From the NCBI GenBank assembly GCA_014925825.1, contig JACGCK010000162.1, positions 36,638-100,637 on the forward strand: a stretch of DNA of 64,000 bases, read 5' to 3'. The notes beneath the pieces are model-generated. The model made no database searches. It was given only the letters and a program-made list of their open reading frames with translations, and was not told where the DNA came from. Shown one piece after another: positions 1 through 11,640 of this stretch (the stretch's first letter is position 1; each line of letters opens with the position of its first letter). Source of the DNA: Pholiota molesta (taxonomy: Eukaryota; Basidiomycota; Agaricomycetes; Agaricales; Strophariaceae). The translations under genes were made by a program, and so were the position numbers.

Positions 1-1857
1 GCGCACTTCGCGAAGACATCGAAGCCATATGTCCCTTCACTTGATGACACGGAGCCACATCCCCTGGATATTATGTCTGATAGCATGGAGCTACGCATCG
101 CCATTCAGACCATTGAAGGAGCATGCGCCCAGTTGAGCGCAACTGTAGCACGACCTGCGCATACCGTACTTAATGTGATTTTGCCATTTTTATATTGCAA
201 TGGTGTTTATTGACGAATTTATTTGATTTCATGGTCTTTTCAGAAAGCGTTGGGTGTGAGCTCTTCCATAATTGTATACCACTGTGAATTTGACAAACTC
301 GTTCATTAAAGGTCGCCGAGCCAGCTTGTCTTGACGTCGTCCTTGCGTATAAAATTCCGGACATTCTTCAACAAAAGCCAAACGGAATGCATTGCTCAGA
401 AATCGCAACGAGAACGGGTCTTCATCAACCGAAGGTTGAAAGAATTATGAGAATGCTCGCCACTAAGCATGTTTTCCGAGAAAGTATGTACAAAACCATT
501 TATATTATCTTGGTTATCATAATACTAATTGGTGACAAATTTAAACAGATTCAGAAGGCGTCTTTGTAAACAACAGACTCAGCATCCAGCTTCTTTCAAC
601 TAATCGGCTCGGGGACACCTGTCGTTACAAGTTCATCGAAACTTTCTTCCATTTCATCACAAATCGCTGACAGTTTAATCTAGCACTCAGGAAGTTATCA
701 GGGCTGTTCCACATTTCTTGGATGTCCTCGCAGACGAAGATTGGGGTCACTCCGATGCACCAAATAAAACTGCATTCAATAAGGCAACTGGCTTTTCAAA
801 AACCTTGTTCGACTATTACAGCGGAAATGTACGCATCACGTAGACCCTCTCATCTTGCATCATGGGCTTGATTTTTTTTGTTTGTTTGTTAGGACTCGGC
901 CGAAGGAGCGGCACTTGGCGCGCGCTTTGGACTAGGAATGGTAGGATGGGGGTTTGCCACCGAAGGGACGGCGGTCATACATGGTAACTTTTTACTTTGG
1001 CATTATAATAACTAGCATTCCTCAAATTTCTAATCATTCTACTATTGTAGAGTTTCCATGGGGAGCGCTACCCAAGGGAACTACAATTGTTGACGTTGGA
1101 AGTGGAATTGGAGCCGTTACAATGGGGCTCGCAAAACGATATCCTTCCTTGCACCTCACTCTACAAGATTTGCCAGAACGAATGCTGCAAGCCCAAAACG
1201 AGATTTGGCCCAAGGAATGTCCAGAAGCGATGGCTCAGAAGCGCGTGCATTTCAAGCCCATTGATTTCTTTACCCAATCTCCCGTTCCGGGTGCTGATAT
1301 TTACTACGTGAGCCCTTATGGTATTTTTGTGTACTTGCCGTCTGACTGATGTCAATTTTTTAGTTGAAGAATATCTTGTAAGGCAACTTATTTTGGCAGG
1401 TGATAGTACGCCCTTTTCTGAAGATTCGTTATCAGGCACGATTGGGAGGACGGCCGATGTGTAACCATCCTTTCCAATATCCGAAAGGCCATGGGCCCTC
1501 ACAGTCGAGTATTAATTCGTGAGTTGCTCTTGGCGACCATGAATTTACTTTTGCTCACTTGAAAAATAAAACGCAGATGAATACATCATCCAAAACGCAA
1601 ATCGCCTCCCTGACGACAAGTCCCTGTTCAAACAAGCGCCGGAGCCACTCCTTCCCAACTATGGCGTCGGCCGTCTCCGGATGTACGCCGTCGACATGAA
1701 CATGATGATCATGATCAACAGCACTGAGCGGCCCGTGCAAGCGTTCAATAAACTCGGTGAAATGGCGGGCTTGATGTTCTTCAAGCTATGGGATCTTGGA
1801 GAGACAAGTATTGTTGAGTTCCGGCTGCCTGAGGCGAGAGAGGGCGGGAAGCTATAA
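1..1857 (+). CDS. SAM-dependent O-methyltransferase (plant-type, Methyltransf_2), 5' partial
   Basis: Transfers a methyl group from S-adenosylmethionine to a hydroxyl, probably of a small secondary metabolite. The frame is open from base 1, so the N-terminus lies outside the window. Successive exons give a winged-helix dimerisation/substrate domain (the stretch containing CSEIATRTGLHQPKVERI near 390-450), a linker with FDYYSGN, then the SAM-binding glycine motif VDVGSGIGAVTMGLAKRYP (about 1090-1145) and the QDLP acidic loop. The catalytic-His region LKNILHDWEDGRC forms when the intron 1378-1435 is removed (TTG codon split across the junction). The last exon ends at TAA 1855-1857. At least six short introns are inferred. 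All joins I checked keep the frame, so the gene looks functional. Family assignment is firm; the substrate is unknown. Confidence 0.88.
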
Positions 1858-3042
1858 GTGTACATAAATTTTTACAAAGCAGGCTAGTTTGTAACGAGAT
1901 GATATCTTCGCCGTACTCAAAAGATCTGAGTTCGAGCGGTAGAATCCAAACTAGGTCATTCTGTTTCCATAAAAGATTTCGCGATCTACTAAGTACTTGA
2001 TTTCTTACGCGGAAGTGTGGTATGCATTCAACAGACATGGTCCATTATAGTACATATGAGCAATGAGCAGTTTCAATGTCAATAAGGCCTGCGTCGAGGC
2101 TCAAGCGCTCAAGCTCTCAAGCTCAAGACCAACTCAGCAACTTGAAGACAGGAGGGGGAAATGAGCGTGTGAGATCTGTGGCTGTGTTAAACTAAACCCC
2201 ATCTCGTGATCTATAAAACGCCCGCTGACAGTCAGAAGGAAAATCCTCCTTTGTTGGAACTTGTATCTTCCAGACAAATAGACATGAAGACAGCAGTTGG
2301 GCAGCAGCAATCTGCGACTTGCACATGTCGCAATCTGTGAAGCCTCAATTTACTCAGAAGTGACCACGCAGATGTGCTCGTTTTCCCGATTCTCCAGCGC
2401 ATATTCCACGACTTCACGATGTGATGGCAGTGGCCGTGCATTTCGACCGATGGCATCGCACCGTCTGTGCAGTCCAGTGCGCCCGCTGCCTACTTGCGCC
2501 TTTCTATACCACAACGTGGGTGCCATGCCGAGATTGCCGCTGCCAGAACCCAGAGTTTTGAACTTTGAAGAAACATTCGGCTTGATTTACCACTTTTCAG
2601 GGCAGCAAAGAGCAAAAACTCGAATAATCGCTGGTAGTTCAACACGTACAAAACTATTGTGTTGCAAGTTGCAACAATTCTGCAACAATTCCCGCTCATT
2701 TTTAAATGGTAGGCTGCCAGGTTTGAATGTTGAACGACACCTTCATGTCGATTCATCCTATGTTGCCGCCACATTGTTGCTCAGCACAGCTCAGCACGCC
2801 ATTTGGATGCCTCTCCTCCTTACTCCTCGGATCTGTGTTCTATGTTATGTTCCTTGATGCGATTCAGCCTCTCGATCGGCACGGACTCGGCAAGACAGTA
2901 CAAGTTTATGGTTTGCTATCTGACATACAATTGTAGGAACTGTTGACGGCGAGGAATTCTATATAACATGGAACTACGCGATCGAATTCATAATTGTCGC
3001 GCTTCTCTCTCATTGTAGCAACTTTGAACCAACTTCAACACC
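1858..3042. other. Intergenic region with dioxygenase promoter
   Basis: No gene recognised. It holds short CAAGCTCTCAAGCTC-type direct repeats near 2100-2130. A TATATAA box at 2960-2966 lies about 77 bp before the dioxygenase start codon. Open frames around 2297-2857 on both strands show no recognisable protein. Confidence 0.5.
2960..2966 (+). promoter_or_regulatory. TATA box of the fatty acid dioxygenase gene
   Basis: TATATAA lies 77 bp upstream of the ATG at 3043, whose context is CACCATGG, a strong fungal Kozak match. Spacing and context support 3043 as the true start. Confidence 0.5.
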
Positions 3043-5247
3043 ATGGCCGAGCCTACACCTAGTGCGTACTGGTACGATATGCTTAGTACAACTTTGACCA
3101 ATTCAGATGAACCCGAGGGTAGAGCAAACCTTCTTGATGCTTATGAGGGCTCAGGTTGATATTCCAAGTTATTTGGATGACGAGGAGCCAGTACGCCTAT
3201 ATCCCTGATAACTTGCACATGAAATTTAATCGCGTTGTGCACTAGGCCGCAATGTTAACAGAGGTCGCGAAGATTGTGATACCTTTGGAAGGCCAAAAGC
3301 TTGTGAGAGGATTATTCTTCTTTCGGTTCTCGAATTAAGGGAGGAGTAGATATCGACAGCCTTGCTCATGCTGAATGGGCCATTGAGAACTGATCTTCCC
3401 GGAGAGTTGGTCAAACCTTTAAAGTAAGGCGCCCATCTTCATTTTGCTTTTATATCCTATGAGAACTGCTTTCTGCTTTCTAGTGACAAGCTCATAGGAG
3501 TTCTCTATGAGATGATGCCGCATCCACCGAGGAACCTGACAGGTCAAGATTTCCGTACCGCTGATGGGGCAGACAGGCTTGGTGCAGCCGACGTGCCCTA
3601 TGCCCGGACTGTTATCCCGAGGACAGATCGCATGGAGTATCCTGATGCGCAGGAAGTCTTCGACAAACTTATGTTGCGTCGGCGCATTGACGGGAAAGAG
3701 AAGGTGTTTCTGCTGTCGTTATCATGTCAAAATATAGCTAACGTTGTTGCTCGATGCTTTCAGATTGTCAATAATTCCAATGGCTTGAGCTCCCTGACTT
3801 TTGCTTTTGGCACTCTGGTCATACACACCGTCTTCCGATCTGCGCTCCAGAACCCCACGATGAACGAGACATCGTCTTACATCGATCTCGCGCCTCTGTG
3901 AGTACCGGCTAAAATTATGGCCCAGTCAACGACCCTCATTATTTGGTCTCCAGTTACGGCGATGACATTGCTGGGCAGATGTCAGTTCGCAATCAGACTG
4001 GTAGAGGCCTCCTTGCCCCCGATTGTTTCGTAGACGAGCGAGTTCTCTTCTTGCCTCCGGCCGCTGCGGCGCTCCTCGTCATCTTCAACCGCAATCACAA
4101 TGTGCGTACCCGAGTTTTACTGCTTTAATGTCTGCTTATGGCTATTCCGTGGTCTTCAGTATGTCGCGGCGGAGTTGTTGAAGAACGAGAAGGACGCGCG
4201 GGGTTGGAGTGATCCTCCTCCCGAAGACCCCCTGCGCCGAAACAAGCAAGATGAAGAAATTTTCCAGCTTGCGCGGCTTATTAAGTATGTCAACCATTTA
4301 TATCGAATTGAAAAATTTTGATTTGCAACACCAAGCTGTGTCCATCTCGTCAACATCGTGCTCACTGACTACGTCGGTGGTATAATGGGTTCAGACTTCA
4401 TTACCTGCCAATTAGTACCCATATAACTGACATTAACGGTCTTACAGGTCGTACCATTGGTGGCGGTGGCTGGCCTATGAACTCCACGCCTTTTGAAGTA
4501 CGTTGTCTTGATATGTGGTTAAGAGTCAGATAGCTTATTCTTTAAATTTGCAGCCAATTGTTCTTCCAGATAGAGCAATTACTTGGTTGAAAGATCCGAC
4601 ACAGGTCAGCGTATTGGTATAAGCATCTGGCTTTCTACTCACCTATGGCTTTCAGCCCATCGGGGCGACGCATGTGAGCCGGGGTGATGGCAACCTCGTC
4701 AGCATAGAGTTCAATACTCTGTTCGTATTATTTATCAATCATAATAATGACATGCAGGCTCATCTATACTCTCATAGGTATCGTTGGCATGCGACTTTGA
4801 GGTGAGTTAACTCTGTCCATAACCACACCTTTGCTTTCAACCAAGCAAACATCATTACTAGTGAGATGGACGTGAAATGGGCTGAGAATATTATTGGGTC
4901 GGCTTTAGGACGCCACGACTTCGAGAATGTGTGCAAAGTCTCTTTATCTCCGACCAATTCCTCTGCGCTGAAACACTATTACTGACAGCTCATACCTGAG
5001 GATTATGTTCGGGCATTTAAGATATCCGCCCCCACCAGGAACGATGATCCTAAGGAGAGGACTTTTGCAGGTCTCGTTCGGGGTCCAGATGGCTATTTCA
5101 AGGATACAGACCTTGCGAAGATTTTATTTGACGCTACTGAGGCCCCTGCTGGGATGTTCCGTGCCCAGGGCACTCCTCAAAGTGAGCCTTAGAATATCTT
5201 CATCCTACATTTATTAACCGACACTGCGATTTAGTCATGGGTTTTAT
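3043..5247 (+). pseudogene. Fatty acid dioxygenase (psi-producing oxygenase/linoleate diol synthase type), 5' fragment of a split gene
   Basis: First two thirds of an animal-heme-peroxidase-like fatty acid dioxygenase (Ppo/LDS family), which adds O2 to oleate or linoleate to make hydroperoxides. Recognisable blocks in order: the LYEMMPHPP entry segment (about 3500), PYARTVIPRTDRMEYPD, the distal-His region LVIHTVFRS (about 3820), SSYIDLAPLYGDD, NRNHNYVAAELL, and after short introns the YRWH motif (4780-4795). YRWH carries the radical tyrosine and proximal heme histidine. About ten introns are inferred. Coding stops making sense at 5247, inside the exon that begins at 5235. Beyond it the frame meets TGA at 5288, in DNA belonging to the 17 kb insertion. 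The rest of the gene is at 22315-23197. The catalytic residues seen are intact, so loss of function comes from the insertion rather than point decay. Confidence 0.85.
5239..5247 (+). repeat. Target site duplication, left copy (GGGTTTTAT)
   Basis: Nine bases identical to 22315-22323, with different bases on both sides. The two copies flank the KDZ element. Using one copy and joining the flanks gives one continuous dioxygenase exon. Confidence 0.85.
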
Positions 5248-5569
5248 GGGACAAGGACAAACAGCCAAACAGGCTGAAGCGCGCCGGTGATTTGCGCGAA
5301 GTCTACGCCGTGCCACGCAGGAGGCACACCGTGCATGGCACATTGTTCGCACCGTGTAAGAAGAACCCTATGTACTAGTGGTATCCGCGTGTAATGTAGT
5401 ACCTATAATATCTGACGATTCCCTCACCATCGATTGCATTTGATACCCCAGGTTGACATGGTACTATCATACCAATAATCTTATTTCTTGAGCTTCAAAA
5501 GACCCAGCCAGCTTGCAGCCTGCAAGTCTCAGCCAATTGTTCACAGGCGACATAGTTGAATTTTTTGTT

Positions 5570-6035
5570 TCTGTTCATGGGGAACGATATCAGTTGGGTG
5601 ATCGTTCTCAGGGAACGACAATACGGAAGGGCCGTGTAGATATTCGTGTTTATGCAGATTTCCGTAGTATCGTTCCCTGGGGACGATTTTCCACCCAGCG
5701 GGCCAATATCGTTCCCCGGGAACGAAGTTCTGCATTATCGTTCCCTGCGGACGATATTCTGACCAACGGATCAATACCGTTCCCCGGGAACGAAGTTCTG
5801 CATTATCGTTCCCTGCGGACGATATTCTGACCAACGGATCAATACCGTTCCCCGGGAACGAAGTTCTGCATTATCGTTCCCTGCGGACGATATTCTGACC
5901 AACGGATCAATACCGTTCCCCGGGAACGAAGTTCCGCATCATCGTTCCCTGCGGACGATATTCCACCCAACTGATCAATATCGTTCCCTCTGGACGACAT
6001 TCTGACCAACGGACCAATATATTACTGTTCCTGGG
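5570..6035. repeat. Palindromic satellite A, 68-bp period (39+29)
   Basis: Repeats of a TCGTTCCC..GGGAACGA-type palindrome. Units start at 5601, 5669, 5708, 5737, 5805, 5873, 5941 and 5980. The tandem unit of 68 bp (5737, 5805, 5873, 5941) consists of one 39-bp and one 29-bp half, each starting with a palindrome. The 68-bp copies are almost identical, which suggests recent amplification. Confidence 0.9.
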
Positions 6036-6720
6036 AAACGATATGCCAGGGAAGACAAACACCATATGTACTTGGAAGGTGACGAACGTCGGACGCCTTG
6101 CCAGCCTCCCCTTCCATGTCGCACATTCGGTATTAGATTGTTATACTATACATTGCAATATGTTTTTTCCATCATCCTCTGCCTTTGTTTCCCCAAAAAG
6201 AAGAAAGAAAGACCGAATATTCTTTACCCTTTAAAAGTCAGAAAGACAAGGAATTAAAAAAACAAAACTGGCTGATAATAATGACTAAGTCTACATGCAC
6301 CGCAGGATGCTTCAAGGTGGAATCGAACCTTCGACCTTAGGTAGTGTGACGTAATCGACCAGCGTTGAACACAGCCTTTGGATCATAGCCCACTACACCA
6401 CAGGGGAACATTATGTGACATACATTTTACATACACTATCTCTCAATCTGTTGTCCGGCCTAAAAACTTGAAATTCCGTGCCCACGTATGAAAGGCACAA
6501 ACTTAGGAGAATATAGAAACAGGGAAGATGCAGGTGTTCCCTCCAAATAAAGTGCAAGATATATTCTGAGAATGCTTAGCTATGCGTCAAAATTGTCCGA
6601 TTAGAATTATCTTTTGATTTCATTGCGCTGTAGCGCTAGACATTGCCCTTTACTTTGATGAAGATGTTCAATCTCACGTGTGCTGGCTAGGTGCCCCAGT
6701 GAACTGGCGCGTTTAGCAAT
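6036..6720. other. Non-repeat spacer inside the KDZ element
   Basis: AT-rich unique sequence between two satellite blocks. No coding gene recognised. It contains the tRNA-like segment described separately at about 6300-6405. Confidence 0.5.
6300..6405 (-). ncRNA. tRNA-like segment with A and B box (SINE head or decayed tRNA)
   Basis: On the minus strand an A-box-like TGGTGTAGTGGG (6389-6400) is followed 59 nt later by a perfect B box GGTTCGATTCC (6319-6329). A canonical acceptor stem and 7-nt T loop cannot be folded, so this is not a good functional tRNA. It resembles the Pol III promoter head of a tRNA-derived SINE or an old tRNA copy. Confidence 0.35.
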
Positions 6721-6726
6721 GCTCAT

Positions 6727-7650
6727 ACCGTTCCCCGAGAACGAAGTTTAATGTTATCGTTCTCTGGGAACGAAGCTCTACCAAACTAACTTATATCGTC
6801 CCATAAGAACGAAGTCTTGTATTATTGTCCCCTAGGAACAGTGTTCCACCAGACTGACGAATATCGTTCCCCAAGAACGAAATTCTGCATTGTCGTTCCC
6901 TAGGAACAGTATTCCACCCAGCTGATCAATATCGTTCCCCTGGGACGAAGTTTAATATTATTGTTCCCCCGGAACGATTTTCTATCCAACTGATCAATGT
7001 CGTTCCCTCAGAACGACATTGCCCAATGTCGTTCTCTAGGAACGATATTCCACCCAACTGATCAATATCGTTCCCCTGGAACGAATTGTAATATTATTGT
7101 TCCCTCGGAACGATTTTCTATCCAACTGATCAATGTCGTTCCCTCAGAACGACATTGCCCAATATCGTTCCCCAAGAACGATGTTTTGTATTGTCGTTCT
7201 CTAGGAACGATATTCCACCCAACTGATTAATATCGTTCCCCTGGAGCGAATTGTAATATTATTGTTCCCTCGGAACGATTTTCTATCCAACTGATCAATG
7301 TCGTTCCCTCAGAACGACATTGCCCAATATCGTTCCCCAAGAACGATGTTTTGTATTGTCGTTCTCTAGGAACGATATTCCACCCAACTGATTAATATCG
7401 TTCCCCTGGAACGAATTGTAATATTATTGTTCCCTCGGAACGATTTTCTATCCAACTGATAAATGTCGTTCCCTCAGAACGACATTCTATCCAACCGACC
7501 AATATCGTTCCCGGAGAACAAGGCTTTGCATTTTGTCCCCTCGGAACGATATTCCACGCGCCTAACTAATAGCGTTCCCCAAGAACGCTCGGGGACCCAA
7601 CCGATCGATATCGTTCCCCATGTACGGAAACCAGTCAGTTCGTCCTCATG
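6727..7650. repeat. Palindromic satellite B, 165-bp higher-order repeat
   Basis: Diverged copies of the same palindrome family as satellite A (core TCGTTCCC..GGAACGA). A higher-order unit of 165 bp starts at 7067, 7232 and 7397. Palindrome starts inside one unit are 7067, 7096, 7135, 7164 and 7193, with the next unit at 7232. The spacings are 29, 39, 29, 29 and 39. Earlier spacings 6727-6756-6795 are 29 and 39. Confidence 0.9.
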
Positions 7651-7747
7651 GAACAGTATTCAATAACCTGGTGAACTATTTAATACTTTTCTCCTGGGGC
7701 AAATAAACACTGAAAAGGCATTGGTAAAAACAATAGTCATTAATATA

Positions 7748-10515
7748 CTAATTGCATCTTTTTTCCATTTGCTGAATACGAATTCGGTTCCATATTGAGA
7801 TGAATACCTTTGTAAATAACACTGCTCGATCTTGGGACATGTAGCTGACTGATTTCCTGATGCGTTTGATACCACTGTTTCCACATTCGGCCGCACTGGA
7901 ATTAATTGAAAGTAGCCGGGGATCTGCCTCGCAGTACGTCGCCAGAAAGGTAGCATGACCACATTTCGTGTGCCCACTACAATGAAAGACATCGATCACA
8001 AACAGTGTCTTGCTGAAGAATTCTGGTTCGCGTGCCATGCAATATGGCTGGAGGGCGCAGGCGAAATCGTAAACAACGATGCTTGGGGCAGTTTCCCACC
8101 GTGTATAGAGGGCGGAGAATACATCATTACGACCCTCAGCTGAAGGTATGCAATGAAAGCCGTAACACACGCTGTGTGTACACCATACACACATAATGCC
8201 ACCCGTGAGACGGCTTTCTCCGTATTTTGCATAGAACTTGTTACATCCTTCTCCACGTTTCTCTTGGTTTGCTTTATCTCTGCCAGAATCATTAGGAAAA
8301 GAGGGGTAGGAAGGCCTTTCGCGAATGGGCGGCAAGCCATAACAAGCACCTGTCTAATTTTAGAATGAAATTCTGCACCGTTAAAGATTATCAATTGAGG
8401 GAAATACCTTCTGCCATGCGTCGATCTCTTCCAAGCCAGATAAACTCTTCTCAGGATACCCATACTTTTCCATACTCCGTAATGCAATGTATGCCGTTTT
8501 ATATAGCCATTTGCACACCCCTAGTGTCATGTTGCTCACCCCCCTCGACAGTGTCATTTCGTGGCCGACAACATGATACAATGCCGGTATCAGCTTAAGC
8601 TCAGAAGCTGTTATCTTGCTTGGCGACGTAATAAAATTCAAGAGCTTGTCTATCGCAGCTCCATTCACTAACTGGAGCACTGATTCTTCTGCAGCAATCT
8701 GATAAATCATTGTTAGTCTCTAAATATGGAATTCAGATTTAGACCTACCTGTAGATACAGCTTTCGATAAACACTGGGCGCAACATGTCTCCTTTCTATC
8801 GCATGCTCCCCAAAATGAATGTCAAACATCATACCCAGATCTTGATCGATTTCTGTAAGCGCTTTTACGACCCCAGGTACCATCTCCATTCGCGCAGCCA
8901 GTGCCTCGGCCTTCCTCTTCTCAGCTTGCCGTCGTTTAGAGGCCTCATCCTCACCTCCGCTGTCGTCCAATCCCAGGTTTACAAAATCGGGTACGAGTAA
9001 TTTTGGTCCGGAGAGAATAGCTCGGATTTTTTTCCGTGTACCTTTGTCCTTCAAACATTGGAGATTTGGAGCGGGTCGAACAGAAGCTTTAACTTGACAA
9101 TCAGATGTAATTGTAGTAGGTGGGCGGATACTTGATAACAGATTCTTGCGATTGAATGCCAGAGTTACACCATCGAAGATAGCAACATCAGGGTTTGGAC
9201 CGCACTTTGCACAGGTCATATCGCCATTGAACTCGACCAGCTTTATATAGGAGAACCATACGGCTCTGAAGGTTTTGTCGGTGACAAATTCCGGAGAGCC
9301 ACGCGTGAGATAGCGTCGATTCACAACGGATACCCAAGCAACAAAAGGAGTTTCAGATGAGGTGAATGCACTGGTATAGTCGTCCAGTAGGTCTAAAGTG
9401 AATAACATTCTGTTGTTCCAGTTGAATAACCCGAGGTGGCGTCCATCAGGCCCAATATAGCGGCTAGGACAGACTTTGCATTTCTGAACTTCGATTATGG
9501 AAGTCCAGATACCGACAAGTGTATAGATGACGCATGGAATGGTTTGAATCTCATCACTGGGGGAGTACCGCTCTCTTGGACTGCTGCAATGGCAAGTCGA
9601 ATCCTCAGCCAATTTGATGAGTTCCGGCGCCGCATTCAGAGTAGGGATGGAAGGTGCCTCGCGATCGCTCTTGATACGTGCCCATATAGGAGGTGGAAGT
9701 GATTTATATGAAACGGCCTGAGGGTTATTTGTCGAAAGACGGTTCACATTCGTCGGTGTACAATCTGGGACAAGTATTACAATTTGAATTCACAAAATTC
9801 CAAATGACAACAACGTACCAGGATATCTCAATGATTCATCTTGGCCATTCTCATCTTCAGCATGGAAATCACGCTGTACATGTTGTTGTAGTGATTTACG
9901 TGCCGCATTGATGTGTGAGCAGTTCGTAGCATGCTGATCCAATGAGCACTTCCACAGTCCTTCACCAGAAACCGGGCCATGGTGCTCAACAATTGCACGA
10001 TTCTTGAGGGTCTTGAACATTGCTCCACCTGTCGGCACAGAGAATTTTGATACATAAGAATCGGCGAGGGCCTCTTCATATCGCGAGAACATGAAAGTGC
10101 GATCATTATCTCCTAATAAAGCAAAAGTCTCATTTAGAAATAAGCGCCCATCAGATACAATGTACATACATACCGCCCAAACCACTCTCAAAGGGAAAAT
10201 TTTTCTCTCCGAATTCCTCCATGAACTTGACATGAAAGCAATTTCCTGCCTCTTGAAATTGGATGCAGAGACACATCACAGACACCCCCAGTCCGTTTCT
10301 CGCCCTGCTCAAATGATACAAGTGCGGCTTTGATCAAAATTTCAGCTCAAATTCCGTGAACATATAGATATACAGAAAACGCACTGTAGCCTCGTTCTTG
10401 CGCCAGTTCCAGCCGTGAACAATGAAGAGTTCATCAGACATTTGTGTAAACATCGAATCATCCCACTCCAAACTCTCTACAAAGCTGCTATATGACCGTT
10501 CTTGACTGGTCACCG
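7748..10515 (-). pseudogene. KDZ transposase, main (C-terminal) part of a gene split by a foldback element
   Basis: RNase-H-fold transposase that would cut and join the element ends. Reading down the minus strand: an acidic/His-Cys segment with WKCSLDQHATNCSH (about 9960-9900); the large exon 9747-8713 with a Cys-rich region (CKVCPSRYIGPDGR, TSSETPFVAWVSVVNRRYL, CAKCGPNPD) and an RRQAEKRKAEALAAR basic helix; then exons ending at 7748. The last exon holds the KDZ signature: VVYDFAC (first Asp), FVIDVFH (second Asp) and SSAAECGNSGIKRIRKSVSYM (acidic residue, here Glu before Cys), followed by WNR. All three acidic residues are present. At least five introns are inferred. The 5' end continues at 14196-14559 across the foldback element. 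Apart from that interruption I see no stop or frameshift in the exons traced. The exon near 10250-10330 is uncertain. Confidence 0.83.
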
Positions 10516-10524
10516 GTGTCATAC
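10516..10524 (+). repeat. Target site duplication, left copy (GTGTCATAC)
   Basis: Identical to 14187-14195, with differing flanks. Joining the transposase gene across one copy gives an open frame (minus strand ...VGMTPVTSQERS...). Confidence 0.85.
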
Positions 10525-10889
10525 ACATAGCGCTGCGGCATGGTACCGTGTGACACGTCTGATTGGCTAAGTACTTTGTACCGTTGGTCACGGTTCCACT
10601 GGTCAACAATGGTCAGTGTACAATGTACCATATAAAACGGCACACTGTCTAGGGGACATTGTACCGTTGTGAACGGCTCTACAGTATACTGTGAGTAATT
10701 GAGTATTATCCGGCATCATATTTTTCGATGCAGCGGCATCACTCTTTTCAGGTGCGGCGTCATCCAGTTGGGAAAGCGGCGTCATATATATGGCATTTTA
10801 AATATATACACTGTTCTGGCGATACCGAATTTTTTTCGGCATTGTTTGTATAATATATGATATAGGATTGGAATAGGATGCCGATTTTT

Positions 10890-11640
10890 CGGCATCCAAT
10901 ATAAATATAATGTATGGTGAGCATAGAATGCCGCAAAAATGCGGCATCATGCACTGATATTGGATGTAGGATGCCACATTTTTGCGGCGTCATGCAAATA
11001 TAAAATTGACATTGGATAGGGGTAGGATGCCGCATTTTTGCGGTGTCGTGCCAATATAAAATTGATATTTGATGGGGTAGGATGCCACATTTTTTCGTCA
11101 TCATGCAAATATAAAATTGACATTGGATAGAGTAGGATGCTGCATTTTTGCGGCGTCGTACACATATAAATTTGATATTTGATGGGGTAGGATGCCGCAT
11201 TTTTGTGGCATTATGCAAATTGGATGGGGGTAGGATGCCGCATTTTTTCGGCATCATGCAAATATAAAATCGACATTGAATGTGGGTAGGATGCCACATT
11301 TTTGCGGCATCATACATATATAAATTTGATATTTGATGGGGTAGGATGCCGCATTTTTTCGGCATCATGCAAATATAAAATCGACATTGAATGTGGGTAG
11401 GATGCCACATTTTTGCGGCGTCATACATATATAAATTTGATATTTGATGGGGTAGGATGCCGCATTTTTGTGGCATTATGCAAATTGGATGGGGGTAGGA
11501 TGCCGCATTTTTGCGGCATCATGCAATTGTTGTTAGGGAGGCATAGGATGCCGCATTTTCCATGGTATGGGCTATGTAGAAAATATATTATTGTGTATCT
11601 CTGTGGCATGGTTTATATATTGGTGTAGGATGCCGCATTT
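10890..11640. repeat. Tandem array, left arm of foldback element (55-56/43-bp units)
   Basis: Units begin with GATGCC(G/A)CATTTTT and often contain the palindromic partner GCGGCATCAT. Starts at 11026, 11081, 11136, 11191, 11234, 11290, 11345, 11401, 11456 and 11499 give spacings of 55-56 or 43 bp. Confidence 0.85.

Noticed and set aside
2297..2857. 186-codon open frame upstream of the dioxygenase
   Set aside because: No recognisable domain, overlapped by antisense frames of similar size, and lying in a promoter region.
5248..5400. Continuation of the dioxygenase past 5247 into its own short C-terminus (stop at 5288)
   Set aside because: The expected family sequence resumes exactly at the second duplication copy, so bases after 5247 are transposon DNA.
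6300..6405. Functional tRNA gene
   Set aside because: A and B boxes exist, but acceptor and T stems do not pair properly.
5570..7650. Regular repeats resembling a CRISPR array
   Set aside because: Repeats and spacers are not distinct, the spacing alternates between 29 and 39, and the genome is eukaryotic. This is a palindromic satellite.
10760..11476. 238-codon minus-strand open frame repeating KCGILPHQISNLYMYD
   Set aside because: It is the translated tandem array of the foldback element, not a protein gene.
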